DNA of 46,050 bases from positions 1 through 46,050 of the forward strand of contig DASPJR010000083.1 of NCBI GenBank assembly GCA_035628505.1, in the 5' to 3' direction. Every line of letters starts with the position of its first letter. Within the stretch, counting starts at the first letter, position 1. A program made the translations under genes and the position numbers. Positions 1-7,477 of the stretch are shown piece by piece. Under the pieces are notes generated by a model. The model was given only the letters and a program-made list of their open reading frames with translations, searched no databases and was not told the origin of the DNA. Source of the stretch: DASPJR01 sp035628505. Its GTDB lineage: Bacteria > Planctomycetota > SZUA-567 > H5-PLA8.

Positions 1-635
1 CCGTGGAAGTTGATGTACGCGTCCTGGAGCAGGCGCGGAATGCGGCCGCTGCCCTGCTGAACGGCGGAGACGGCGGCGGTGCTGCCGACCGGATCAAAGT
101 CGCGCGGATCGGTCGAATCAGCAGTGTCCTGGAAAGCAACGTTGTTGATGCGCTTGAACAGACCCTGATTGGCGGTGACGAGCGGATGGCTGATCGCTTC
201 GCGAGAAGGGTCGATCATGATCACACCGGTGACATTCTCGTGAATGTCAATGGTGAACTTCAGCTCGCTGCGGCGCACGGCGAAGCTGTCGTTGTCCTGC
301 GTTTCGTTGGTGTCGAAAACGCCGGCGTCAGCATTCTGGAACAGCCCCTTGTTGTCGTTCTCGATGCTGTAGTACCACACCTGAACGAGGCCGGATACGG
401 TCAGCTTGCCGGACTTAGTGGTCACGGCCGTGTTCGGGCCGTACTTTCCATCAACCACCTTATCGACGCTGCTGCGCATTCCAGGCGCGGGCTGATTCAG
501 CTTCCGCCGAATATCTTCGATATCCTTCCTGAGCTTTTCGAGCTCAGCGTTCGTATCGGCAGCCTTAGCCGCAGGAATCGCGACTAACATCATGGCGGCC
601 AAAAGGACCGCTAGATAGCTCCGCAAACTCTGCAT
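1..635 (-). CDS. Outer-membrane porin-like protein, 3' end outside window
   Basis: An open minus-strand frame runs from the ATG at 635 through the left edge, giving 211 visible residues. The start follows a strong purine-rich ribosome site (GGGAGGGGAGAAG). Residues 1-25 form a clear signal peptide ending AKA-A. Residues 27-48 are charged and helical (a short coiled coil), and from about residue 75 the sequence alternates like outer-membrane beta strands (SGKLTVSGLVQVWYY, then a FAVRRSELKFTIDI stretch, then LLQDAYINF). This signal peptide, coiled coil and barrel order is typical of phosphate-selective-porin-like (OprO/P) proteins of planctomycetes. The role as a passive channel for anions or small solutes is inferred from the family. 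The C-terminal barrel and any terminator lie outside the window. Confidence 0.72.
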   Translation of the reverse strand, partial: MQSLRSYLAVLLAAMMLVAIPAAKAADTNAELEKLRKDIEDIRRKLNQPAPGMRSSVDKVVDGKYGPNTAVTTKSGKLTVSGLVQVWYYSIENDNKGLFQNADAGVFDTNETQDNDSFAVRRSELKFTIDIHENVTGVIMIDPSREAISHPLVTANQGLFKRINNVAFQDTADSTDPRDFDPVGSTAAVSAVQQGSGRIPRLLQDAYINFH

Positions 636-914
636 CTTCTCCCCTCCCGTTTACCTTCTATCGTAAATGCGCTTTGTAAGCCGCACGGTTTTTACAAAAC
701 AAAACTAACACAGCATACCGCGTTGTTTGGATAATATATCCAATCCCGAGCGGCATACTGTTGAATGAGCTAGAGGCGAGACATTACCATAGGGTGATTA
801 AAAGTCATCCACAAAAACGCGTTTTTTTCGGTAGTTTGATCGAAGGATCATGCAAAATCATATAATACAAGAGGTTATATACTCGGAACGCCGGTGAATA
901 ATTCTGCACAAGCG
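636..914. other. AT-rich spacer with a 17-bp palindrome
   Basis: This 279-bp spacer lies upstream of the porin and downstream of the glycosyltransferase gene, both on the minus strand. It is distinctly AT-rich compared with the flanks. It holds one striking site, TTGGATAATATATCCAA at 727-743 (two 7-bp arms around ATA), about 90 bp upstream of the porin start. No coding frame with a credible start is visible. A porin promoter must lie here, but no single minus-strand -35/-10 pair stands out. Confidence 0.5.
727..743. promoter_or_regulatory. Palindrome, possible operator of the porin gene
   Basis: TTGGATAATATATCCAA is a perfect inverted repeat with 7-bp arms and a 3-bp centre, sitting 92 bp before the porin ATG in AT-rich DNA. 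Its symmetry suits binding by a dimeric repressor or activator, and porin genes are commonly regulated. No regulator gene adjoins it, so the function is inference. Confidence 0.35.
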
Positions 915-2723
915 CTATTTTATACGTGCGTAGGCTGCCGGATTGGCATAAACACGGCGTTGTCCGCACTCTACTCCCTTCAGTTCAGCACTTAGTTCGT
1001 GCTTCTCCCCTTCAGGCAGTCGTGGTGGATCTGTGTCGAAGCTCTTACGTTGAAAGTCGGTGACAAACAGGACCGGAACGGTGCTGCTCCATAAGGCGTT
1101 AAGTTTCGCCGTATCGATAAGATATTTCGGCTCCCCATAGGGGAACTTGGGCGGTGAGCGGTGTGCTTTATCGCCATCCTTCATGATATAGACCGATCGC
1201 GAACCTCCTTTTGCATCCTGCCCAAGGTAGTAAGCGATGCCCGCGCTGGCTCCGATTTCTTTGGAGCCTTCCGAAATCCAGATGCAATCCGGACCGGCCT
1301 TCTCGCGCAGATTTTCTACAACGCGGCGCGAGGAACGCACGGCGTCGAAAGCCCGGAAGCCCGCAAGATTGTGGATGCTGGCGAGTGAAAAGATTACCAC
1401 CGTTGCCAGAAGAGCCAGGCTGCTGCGACGCAGGTAAAGTAGCACTCCACCCGTAAGCATCGCCGCGCCCAGAATGTAAGCGATCTCGTCGACGACATCG
1501 ACTGTTCCGGGCGCAGCTTTCAGCTCGCGTATCTCTGCAATTGCCCCGGGTACGAGGAGGCCCCCGAGGATCACTGCCAGGCCCGAGAGGATGAAGGCAA
1601 TTGAAGCACCTGTGCGTCCGCGACGGTAATCGTCCCGGTTAGAAAAAGCGAACCACGCGGCGGCCAGGATAATAAAAGGAGGCAGCATCGGCAGCTGGTA
1701 ATAAACGAGCCGGGCTTTGATCGGGATGAAGAAGAGCACCGGCATTAAGGCCGTAAGGGCCAGAACGGTCGCGGCATTCTTCTCCTTTATAGAGGAACCT
1801 GGGGCATCCTCTTTCAGACGCGCACGCACAAATGAAAAAAGCTGAGGCGTGAGGAGGCTCCAAGGCGCCAGCCAGACGAGAGCGAACAAGACATACGGAA
1901 TCACGCTGACTTTTACGACGTCGTAGTCGGGCGGCCAGCGGCGATCCATGGCGCGATCAATGTTCTCGCTCCAGATGGCATATTTGAGGTATCCGGGATT
2001 GCGCAGTTCCATCGGCACGAGCCACGGGCCGACGAGGGCGGAAATGATCAGCATTCCCAGCAGCGGGCGGCACTTGCGCAGAAGGCTCCAATCGCGCCTC
2101 CATGCAGCAAAGCCCAGCAGTACCAGCACCGCCATGCCCAATCCCAGAGGTCCTTTCGCGAGTACGTTGAGACCTATGGCCACATAAAAGGCGACCCAGT
2201 AATGCCACGTGTCCGGCTCGCAGATGGCTTTCCACAGAAAATACGCCGACGCCAGGAACAGCACGCACAGGAGCAGTTCAATCATCAGCTGATGCGAAAA
2301 CAGATACCAGCCCGACGTTGAGACGAGCATCAACGCGGCCATTCGTCCGGCGCGAATGCCCCACACTTCACGCGCCCACTGCCAGCAGAGAAGGCATCCT
2401 GAAAAGCTGATCAACGCCAGTGGCAGGCGAGCGGCGAATTCGTTGACCGTTCCAAGCAGCGTATAGCTGAGCGCGATCATCCAATAGAGGAGCGGCGGCT
2501 TGTTCAGGTAGGGCGCGCCATTGAGATGCGGCGTGATCCAGTCGCCGCGCGTGACCATCTCACGGCCAACGCCGGCAAAATGAGCCTCATGCGGCTCATA
2601 CAGTCCGTATTGGCCCAGACCGAAGAGCATCAGGAGCAGGAGCGCTGCGAACATGACGCCGTCCAGCAGGCTGGGCTTTTGATCAGTATCGCCGGGCTGT
2701 AACGCGCTGTCTAACTGACTCAT
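915..2723 (-). CDS. Glycosyltransferase family 39 (ArnT/PMT-like) membrane protein
   Basis: This 602-residue polytopic protein resembles ArnT/PMT-type (GT-C fold) enzymes, which transfer a sugar from a polyprenyl-phosphate donor to lipid or protein on the outer face of the inner membrane. The diagnostic part is the first periplasmic loop at residues 43-81, with EPHEAHFAGVGREM, then GDWITPHLNG, then NKPPLLYW. In ArnT the matching segment begins Asp-Glu-Thr-Arg. Here the Asp is His and the Arg is His, as in some other GT39 subgroups, so the acceptor cannot be predicted. About eleven hydrophobic spans follow, then a soluble C-terminal domain of about 140 residues. The frame is open further upstream, but the ATG at 2723 gives a normal cytoplasmic N-terminus before the first span. 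The ribosome site there is weak. The gene is divergent from the dehydrogenase gene. Confidence 0.83.
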   Translation of the reverse strand: MSQLDSALQPGDTDQKPSLLDGVMFAALLLLMLFGLGQYGLYEPHEAHFAGVGREMVTRGDWITPHLNGAPYLNKPPLLYWMIALSYTLLGTVNEFAARLPLALISFSGCLLCWQWAREVWGIRAGRMAALMLVSTSGWYLFSHQLMIELLLCVLFLASAYFLWKAICEPDTWHYWVAFYVAIGLNVLAKGPLGLGMAVLVLLGFAAWRRDWSLLRKCRPLLGMLIISALVGPWLVPMELRNPGYLKYAIWSENIDRAMDRRWPPDYDVVKVSVIPYVLFALVWLAPWSLLTPQLFSFVRARLKEDAPGSSIKEKNAATVLALTALMPVLFFIPIKARLVYYQLPMLPPFIILAAAWFAFSNRDDYRRGRTGASIAFILSGLAVILGGLLVPGAIAEIRELKAAPGTVDVVDEIAYILGAAMLTGGVLLYLRRSSLALLATVVIFSLASIHNLAGFRAFDAVRSSRRVVENLREKAGPDCIWISEGSKEIGASAGIAYYLGQDAKGGSRSVYIMKDGDKAHRSPPKFPYGEPKYLIDTAKLNALWSSTVPVLFVTDFQRKSFDTDPPRLPEGEKHELSAELKGVECGQRRVYANPAAYARIK

Positions 2724-2797
2724 TCGCTGGCCTGAAATGCGGTTTTTACTGAACGGGCGCTCCACTGAAAACCTGAAGCGGCGGCACTCTTGAAGCG

Positions 2798-2829
2798 CAG
2801 TACTATACTGCACGCGCTGATTTTGTCCG
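2798..2829 (-). promoter_or_regulatory. Probable promoter of the GT39 gene with overlapping palindrome
   Basis: On the minus strand, CGGACA (2829-2824) and TATAGT (2807-2802) are separated by 16 bp, a plausible sigma-70 pair about 80 bp before the start at 2723. The -10 box lies within the small palindrome CAGTA-cta-TACTG (2798-2810), which could be an operator. The -35 is imperfect. Confidence 0.4.
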
Positions 2830-2929
2830 TTGTTTATTTCGCCTTTGTCGGTTGAGATGGAACTGCGGCAGGTACACGGATGACGCTGGAACTCAATTTG
2901 CCGGCGGGAGTGCTTTTCGGGAGAACGCA

Positions 2930-3943
2930 ATGAATACGTACAAGATTACAGAACTGATGGGTGATGGAATTGCAACCGAGCTGTCCAAAAGCGTGCACAC
3001 CGTTGTTTCAGCGCTGCCGGTAAAGCTTGAAATGGAACAGATCGACCTGACTCTCCCGGCGCGAGAAAAAGATGCCAAGGGTTGCTACGATCGAGCGCTT
3101 GAAAGCATGATCAAGACGGCGGCCTCGATGAAATACCCGACCGCGACCAAGAAAGAGAGCCCCAACAAAGTTTTGCGCGAGCGTTGCCATTTTTCGGTGA
3201 TCCACCGTCCCTGCGTCAGCATTCCCGGCGTGCCCACGAATTTCAAGAAGCCCATCGATATCGACATCGTGCGCGTGGCCACCGGCGGAACCTACGACGA
3301 CGCCGGGCGCCGCATCGGTCTGCATTCGGCCGTTTCCGTGCGCGTGATCGAAAAGCTTCCCTGCAAGCAGGCGGCGCTCTTCGCCTATCAGCTCGCCGGG
3401 AAACGCGGCCGCACGGTCATCAGCTCGTCCAAGTACACGATCCAGCAGGCGACGGATGGACTCTTTGAAGACGCCGTCGACGAAGTCGCCAAGCAGTACC
3501 CGTTCATCAAGCACGAGCGCGTGCTCTTTGACGCGCTGCTGGCTAAGCTCACCATGCAGCCCGAAAGCGTGCAGGTCGTCGTCTGCCCGAACGAATACGG
3601 AGACTTTCTCAGCGATTGCGCCGCAGGGCTGATCGGCAGCCTGGGCCTGGCCGACAGCGCCAGCTACTCCTATAAGGAGGACGGCAGCGTGCACATGGCC
3701 ATGTTCGATCCGGCAGGTGGAACAGCTCCGGATATTGCGGGCAAGGACATCGCCAATCCGACGGCGGCGCTGTTCGCGCTCTGTACGATGCTGATATTCC
3801 TGGGCGAAGTCGAGACCGGACAGAAGCTCAAGGCGGCGATTCTCAAGTGCCTGGAATCCGGCAAGCGCACACGCGACCTGGGCGGCTCGCTGGGAACTGA
3901 AGCCTTCACCGCCGCTGTGGCTGAGACGTTCGCCAGGGTCTGA
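2930..3943 (+). CDS. Isocitrate/isopropylmalate dehydrogenase family protein, NAD-type
   Basis: This 337-residue protein belongs to the beta-decarboxylating dehydrogenase family, acting on isocitrate, isopropylmalate or related substrates. It has the N-terminal GDGI motif, an isocitrate-type substrate loop (S77, N79, R83, then R93 in HRPCVSIPG), Tyr122, catalytic Lys168 before TDGLF, and the metal ligands D201, D225 and D229 in the YGDFLSD region. The cofactor loop GGTAPDIAGKDIANP (263-277) has Asp-Ile where NADP enzymes have Lys-Tyr, so NAD is predicted. Two oddities: the usual His of HG[ST]AP is Gly here, and the VRENTEG motif reads VRVATGGTYDD, losing its Glu residues. The start is the ATG at 2930 behind GGGAG. 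A role in the citric acid cycle is likely but not proven, and a paralogue with another substrate is possible. Confidence 0.82.
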   Translation: MNTYKITELMGDGIATELSKSVHTVVSALPVKLEMEQIDLTLPAREKDAKGCYDRALESMIKTAASMKYPTATKKESPNKVLRERCHFSVIHRPCVSIPGVPTNFKKPIDIDIVRVATGGTYDDAGRRIGLHSAVSVRVIEKLPCKQAALFAYQLAGKRGRTVISSSKYTIQQATDGLFEDAVDEVAKQYPFIKHERVLFDALLAKLTMQPESVQVVVCPNEYGDFLSDCAAGLIGSLGLADSASYSYKEDGSVHMAMFDPAGGTAPDIAGKDIANPTAALFALCTMLIFLGEVETGQKLKAAILKCLESGKRTRDLGGSLGTEAFTAAVAETFARV

Positions 3944-3980
3944 AATGAATTATAGCGCAGGGATCTCAGGAATATCATCG

Positions 3981-4004
3981 CGCGGGCGTCTCGCCCGCGT
4001 TTTT
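3981..4004 (+). terminator. Rho-independent terminator of the dehydrogenase gene
   Basis: CGCGGGCG-tct-CGCCCGCG is a perfect 8-bp stem with a 3-nt loop, followed directly by five T residues at 4000-4004. It lies 37 bp after the dehydrogenase stop codon. The same GGGCGTCTCGCCC core recurs in reverse at 4013-4026 and in the 12080-12132 spacer, so this terminator also belongs to a dispersed palindrome family. Confidence 0.7.
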
Positions 4005-4149
4005 ATTCGTGGACGAGACGCCCGCGGCACGACAAGTTGGTCGCTATCAGGTGTATGGAAGAAAAAAGTCGTTGGCTGGTGTTTGGCGAAATCCCTTTTC
4101 CGGATAGGATGTTGCGCCGTTCGTGTATGACACTGGGAGCTTCTCCTCG

Positions 4150-6411
4150 ATGAGCGCGCAGCAGGCCTGTCCTACTCTCGGTGAGTTGAACGCGTTCGGC
4201 CGCGGGGAGGCGAAAGCCGAGCAGCGCGAGATCATCGAGCAGCACGTACAGCAGTGCACCACTTGCGCGGACCTGTTGCGTATCAGCCAGTCCGCCGACA
4301 TCAACGACATCGAGCGAACCAACCCACGGCTGGGAGGTTTTGCCAGGCCGTCCCAAACGAACGTCATGGAAGCGCCAAGCCTTCCGCCTGAAGTCATGCC
4401 CGTGGCTGCATCTCCGGAAGCGCAGCTGAAGCTGCTGCTGAGCCTCCTGCAGCCGCCCGCAGCTCCGGACGAGCTTGGCCGCGTGGCCGGCTACCGCCTG
4501 CTCAAGCACATCGGCAGCGGCGGGATGGGCACGGTCTTTCTGGCCGAAGATCTCGTGCTGCGCCGGCCCACGGCGCTGAAAGTCATGCGGCCGGAGACGC
4601 AAACCGATGAAGGCTGGGCACGGCTGCTGCGCGAAGCCCGCTCGATGGCCGCCATCAAGCACGAACATCTCGCGACCGTCTACCAGGCCGGGCGCCAGGG
4701 CGAAGTGTTCTACCTGGCGATGGAACTGCTCGAGGGCAAGCCGCTCAATGAATGGCGCAGGACGCGCACGCCCGAAGTGCCGGAGATCCTGCGTATTGCG
4801 CGCGAGATGGCCGAAGGCCTACAGGCTATTCACGCGAACAACTTGATCCACCGCGACATCAAGCCCAGCAACGTCTGGATCGAAGCGCCAAAGGATAAAG
4901 TCAAGATTCTCGACTTCGGCCTGGCGCGCCCGATGATTATCAATGGCAGCACGTTCGTCACGCAGCCGGGCGCCATCGCCGGCACGCCCGGGTACATGTC
5001 CCCCGAGCAGGCCCGCGGCGTGACGCTGGATGCGCGCAGCGATTTGTTCAGCTATGGCTGCGTGCTCTTTTCGCTCTGCACCGGCGACATGCCTTTCACG
5101 GGCGATACGCTGATCGCGCAGCTGACCTCGCTTGCCGTCGACACGCCGCGAAACGTGAGCAGCATCGATGCTAAGATTCCGCAGACTCTTTCGGACCTGA
5201 TCGCCGATCTGCTCGAAAAAGAACCCGACAGGCGTCCCGCGTCGGCAACAGTGGTTCTTGAACGGCTCAACGACATTGCTAACGGCAAAGCGAAGCCTGC
5301 CCCGCAACGCGTCTTAAAAGCGCCCGCTGCTCCGGCGTCAAGCAACCGCGCTCTACCGGTCTTCGCTGCCGTTTCAGTGGTGCTCACGCTGGCAGCATGG
5401 CTGATTTTCACGCAGACGCGGCAGAAGCCTGAGTCTTCCACACTTGCTGGCACCAAACCGGCGCCAGAAGCGACGCCGGAAATCAAAAAGGTTGAACCTC
5501 CGCCGCCTCCACCGAAGCCGGAGCTTCCCAAAGAGCTCGCCCTGGATCTTGGCGGCACCAAAATGGAATTTGTGCTGGTGCCCGCGGGTGAGTTCACGAT
5601 GGGTTCGTTCGGCAAGGGCCGCGGTGATGAAGAACCTCCGCACAAGGTCCGCATCAGCCGCTCGTATTACATTGCCAAATACGAAACGACAGTCGCGCAG
5701 TGGCGTGCGTTTGCAACCGCGACCAAGTTCCGTACTTTTGCCGAGCAACAAGGCGTGGCGCGGCCGGTTATCGATGGAAAATACGCGCTGGTGAAGGGCA
5801 TATGCTGGAGCAATCCCGGCTTCCCGCAGGACGACAATCATCCCGTCACGCAGGTGGATTGGCCCGACGCGCACGATTTCTGCCGCTGGGGCAGCACGAA
5901 GACAGAAAGCCTTCCCAAGGAGCTGCCAGAAGACAATTGGATCATGCGCCTTCCAACAGAAGCTGAATGGGAATTTGCCGCGCGCGGTCCAAAGAACAGC
6001 TATTACCCCTGGGGCGATTTCTGGGACGACGTTCGCGCTAACCTGGCCGATGAGTCGCTGCGCAAGGCCGGCTACCCCATGAATTGGGGCTCAGTGAAGG
6101 AGAATGACGGTTTCGTCTGCACCGCGCCAGTTGGACAATTCAAAAATGGCGTGAGCTGGGTCGGTGCGTACGACATGTGCGGAAATGTCTGGGAGTGGGT
6201 CGAAGACCGCTATGACAAACACTATTACAGGAACTCTCCCGCTGTCGATCCGCCGGGACCCGACAAAGGTGATGCGCGCGTGATGCGCGGCGGCTGCTGG
6301 GACGGAGACGCCAATGGCGCAGTCTCCATGCGCCGCGGCTTCCAGGGTCCGCTCTATGCCTCAGGCAATATCGGCTTCCGCGTGGTCCTTACGCGGCACG
6401 TGTTGCCTTAG
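4150..6411 (+). CDS. Transmembrane Ser/Thr protein kinase fused to FGE-sulfatase-like domain
   Basis: The domains of this 753-residue protein run as follows. Residues 7-39 carry C7 and a His32-x3-Cys36-x2-Cys39 motif like the zinc-binding anti-sigma (zf-HC2) fold. A Hanks-type kinase spans about 115-385, with the glycine loop IGSGGMGTV (121-129), Lys144, HRD 234-236, DFG 255-257 and an APE-equivalent SPEQ, so it looks active. One membrane span lies at about 403-423, then a Pro-rich linker. A formylglycine-generating-enzyme-like domain fills about 463-750, with LVPAGEFTMGS at its start, RLPTEAEWEFAARG, and RGGCW to GFR at the end. The domain would lie outside the cytoplasm. The two catalytic Cys of true FGE (human C336/C341) align with Gly and a small hydrophobic residue, so it is probably a sensor or binding module, not an oxidase. 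The start at 4150 follows GGGAG; a GTG 27 bp upstream is possible. Confidence 0.9.
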   Translation: MSAQQACPTLGELNAFGRGEAKAEQREIIEQHVQQCTTCADLLRISQSADINDIERTNPRLGGFARPSQTNVMEAPSLPPEVMPVAASPEAQLKLLLSLLQPPAAPDELGRVAGYRLLKHIGSGGMGTVFLAEDLVLRRPTALKVMRPETQTDEGWARLLREARSMAAIKHEHLATVYQAGRQGEVFYLAMELLEGKPLNEWRRTRTPEVPEILRIAREMAEGLQAIHANNLIHRDIKPSNVWIEAPKDKVKILDFGLARPMIINGSTFVTQPGAIAGTPGYMSPEQARGVTLDARSDLFSYGCVLFSLCTGDMPFTGDTLIAQLTSLAVDTPRNVSSIDAKIPQTLSDLIADLLEKEPDRRPASATVVLERLNDIANGKAKPAPQRVLKAPAAPASSNRALPVFAAVSVVLTLAAWLIFTQTRQKPESSTLAGTKPAPEATPEIKKVEPPPPPPKPELPKELALDLGGTKMEFVLVPAGEFTMGSFGKGRGDEEPPHKVRISRSYYIAKYETTVAQWRAFATATKFRTFAEQQGVARPVIDGKYALVKGICWSNPGFPQDDNHPVTQVDWPDAHDFCRWGSTKTESLPKELPEDNWIMRLPTEAEWEFAARGPKNSYYPWGDFWDDVRANLADESLRKAGYPMNWGSVKENDGFVCTAPVGQFKNGVSWVGAYDMCGNVWEWVEDRYDKHYYRNSPAVDPPGPDKGDARVMRGGCWDGDANGAVSMRRGFQGPLYASGNIGFRVVLTRHVLP

Positions 6412-6443
6412 TTCCGGGAGCCTTTCAGAAGCGCTGCCGCAAG

Positions 6444-6472
6444 TTGACAAACCCTGCGCTTGGGGTTCTAAA
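6444..6472 (+). promoter_or_regulatory. Sigma-70-type promoter of the membrane protein gene
   Basis: A consensus -35 TTGACA (6444-6449) is followed after exactly 17 bp by TCTAAA (6467-6472). The pair lies in the 113-bp gap after the kinase stop and about 50 bp before the ATG at 6525. It implies the membrane-protein gene is transcribed separately from the kinase. Confidence 0.55.
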
Positions 6473-6524
6473 GGTGTGCCCTGCTTCTGGCAGGCGAAGA
6501 GTTGTTTAAAATCTGGAGTGTTTC

Positions 6525-7181
6525 ATGAGTAACGCAGTTGTTGCTGGTTCAGAGGACGAAGCCCTTCGCGGAAGCGCCGCAAAGAGAGCGGCGTGGGCGC
6601 TTTATTTCGTCGCCGTGATGACCGGCTTTCTCCTGATGGGCGTTCAGATCGGAGTTGCCAAGATCCTGGCTCCCGCGTTCGGCACGTCCACGTTCGTGTG
6701 GGGCAGTATCATCGCGGTCTTCATGGGTTCATTCGCCGCGGGCATGCTGATCGGCGGTTACCTGGCCGATAAGAAGCCGCACTTCGGAACGCTTGCCGCG
6801 CTGGTGCTGATCTCCGGCGTGCTGATGCTCCTGATTCCTCTCGTCGGCCCAGCAATCTGTTTTGCGATTTCCAACATGGGCTTCAACGAAGTGATCGGAC
6901 CGCTCATCGCCGGGACCGTGCTCTTCTTCGTCCCCAGTAGCCTCGTTGCCGTCGTGGTTCCCTACATGATCAAGCTCACGACCACGTCTCTTGCCGGTGT
7001 TGGCGGCGTGACGGGAAAAGTGAATTTTCTGAATACCGCCGCCAACATCGCCGGAACGCTCGCCTTTACGTTCATCATTCTGCCTCTGCTGCCGGTCAGC
7101 CAGGTGCTCTATATTGCCGGCGGCCTGCAGATCCTGACCGCGATCGTCGGCATGTTAATCTTCAAGTCGGCACAGAAGTGA
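6525..7181 (+). CDS. Fused-MFS/spermidine-synthase-type membrane domain protein, synthase part absent
   Basis: This 218-residue protein has about six or seven hydrophobic spans. The N-terminal pattern (LAPAFGTSTFVWGS, later GMLIGGYLADKKP) is the hallmark of the membrane half of the 'fused MFS/spermidine synthase' family. In most members this is joined to a methyltransferase-like spermidine synthase domain. Here the gene stops right after the membrane part with a clean stop codon and no downstream remnant, so it is a membrane-only version. The substrate is unknown. The ATG at 6525 has GGAG seven bases upstream and its own promoter. The stop codon is immediately followed by a heptamer repeat array. 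Confidence 0.75.
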   Translation: MSNAVVAGSEDEALRGSAAKRAAWALYFVAVMTGFLLMGVQIGVAKILAPAFGTSTFVWGSIIAVFMGSFAAGMLIGGYLADKKPHFGTLAALVLISGVLMLLIPLVGPAICFAISNMGFNEVIGPLIAGTVLFFVPSSLVAVVVPYMIKLTTTSLAGVGGVTGKVNFLNTAANIAGTLAFTFIILPLLPVSQVLYIAGGLQILTAIVGMLIFKSAQK

Positions 7182-7250
7182 GAGTCTTGAGTCGGGAGTC
7201 TTGAGTCGGGAGTCTTGAGTCTAGAGTCTTGAGTCTAGGAGTCTTGAGTC
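7182..7250. repeat. Heptamer tandem array, GAGTC[TT/GG/TA]
   Basis: About ten head-to-tail units of a heptanucleotide starting GAGTC fill this stretch. Units GAGTCTT alternate with GAGTCGG or GAGTCTA, giving a 14-bp higher-order period, and one unit has 8 bases. The array begins at the base after the stop codon of the upstream gene. It is the left arm of an inverted pair with 7262-7330. Confidence 0.9.
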
Positions 7251-7261
7251 AACAGCGTGAA

Positions 7262-7330
7262 ACTCTAGACTCTAGGCTCCCAGCTCCCGATTAGCCGACT
7301 CCCGACTCCCAGACTCCCGACTCCGGACTC
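7262..7330. repeat. Inverted, degenerate copy of the GAGTC heptamer array
   Basis: The stretch consists of GACTC-containing heptamers (GACTCCC, GACTCTA and variants), the reverse complement of the 7182-7250 array. The two arms are separated by about 11 bp and could form a long imperfect hairpin in RNA from either strand. Confidence 0.8.
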
Positions 7331-7341
7331 AATAAAAGCCC

Positions 7342-7400
7342 ATCCCCCTTGCCTTCCCAGCGCAAGGGGGGGAATCTCGCGCCGAGAGGACAAGGGGGAT
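7342..7400. repeat. Palindromic element CCCCCTTGC/GCAAGGGGG
   Basis: A perfect 9-bp inverted repeat (7344-7352 and 7362-7370) with a 9-nt loop is followed by another CAAGGGGGAT at 7391-7400. It sits between the heptamer arrays in the convergent gap. No T-run follows, so it is not a standard terminator. Confidence 0.7.
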
Positions 7401-7407
7401 ACAATTC

Positions 7408-7477
7408 GAGTCTTGAGTCCTGAGTCCTGAGTCTTGAGTCTTGAGTCTTGAGTCCTGAGTCCTGAGTCTTGAGTCTT
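7408..7477. repeat. Second GAGTC heptamer array reaching into a stop codon
   Basis: Ten head-to-tail heptamers (GAGTCTT or GAGTCCT) run without interruption. The last unit overlaps the TTA at 7476-7478, which is the TAA stop of the minus-strand PKD gene. The array therefore provides two of the three bases of that stop codon. Confidence 0.9.

Noticed and set aside
3..587. Open frame on the plus strand, 194 residues
   Set aside because: It is the exact antisense of the minus-strand porin gene, whose signal peptide, ribosome site and barrel-like sequence are far more convincing.
3945..4130. Small protein between dehydrogenase and kinase
   Set aside because: The frame runs through the terminator hairpin and its inverted relative, with no ribosome site.
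7182..7477. Possible CRISPR array
   Set aside because: The units are 7 bp with no spacers, and the orientation inverts in the middle; there are no cas genes.
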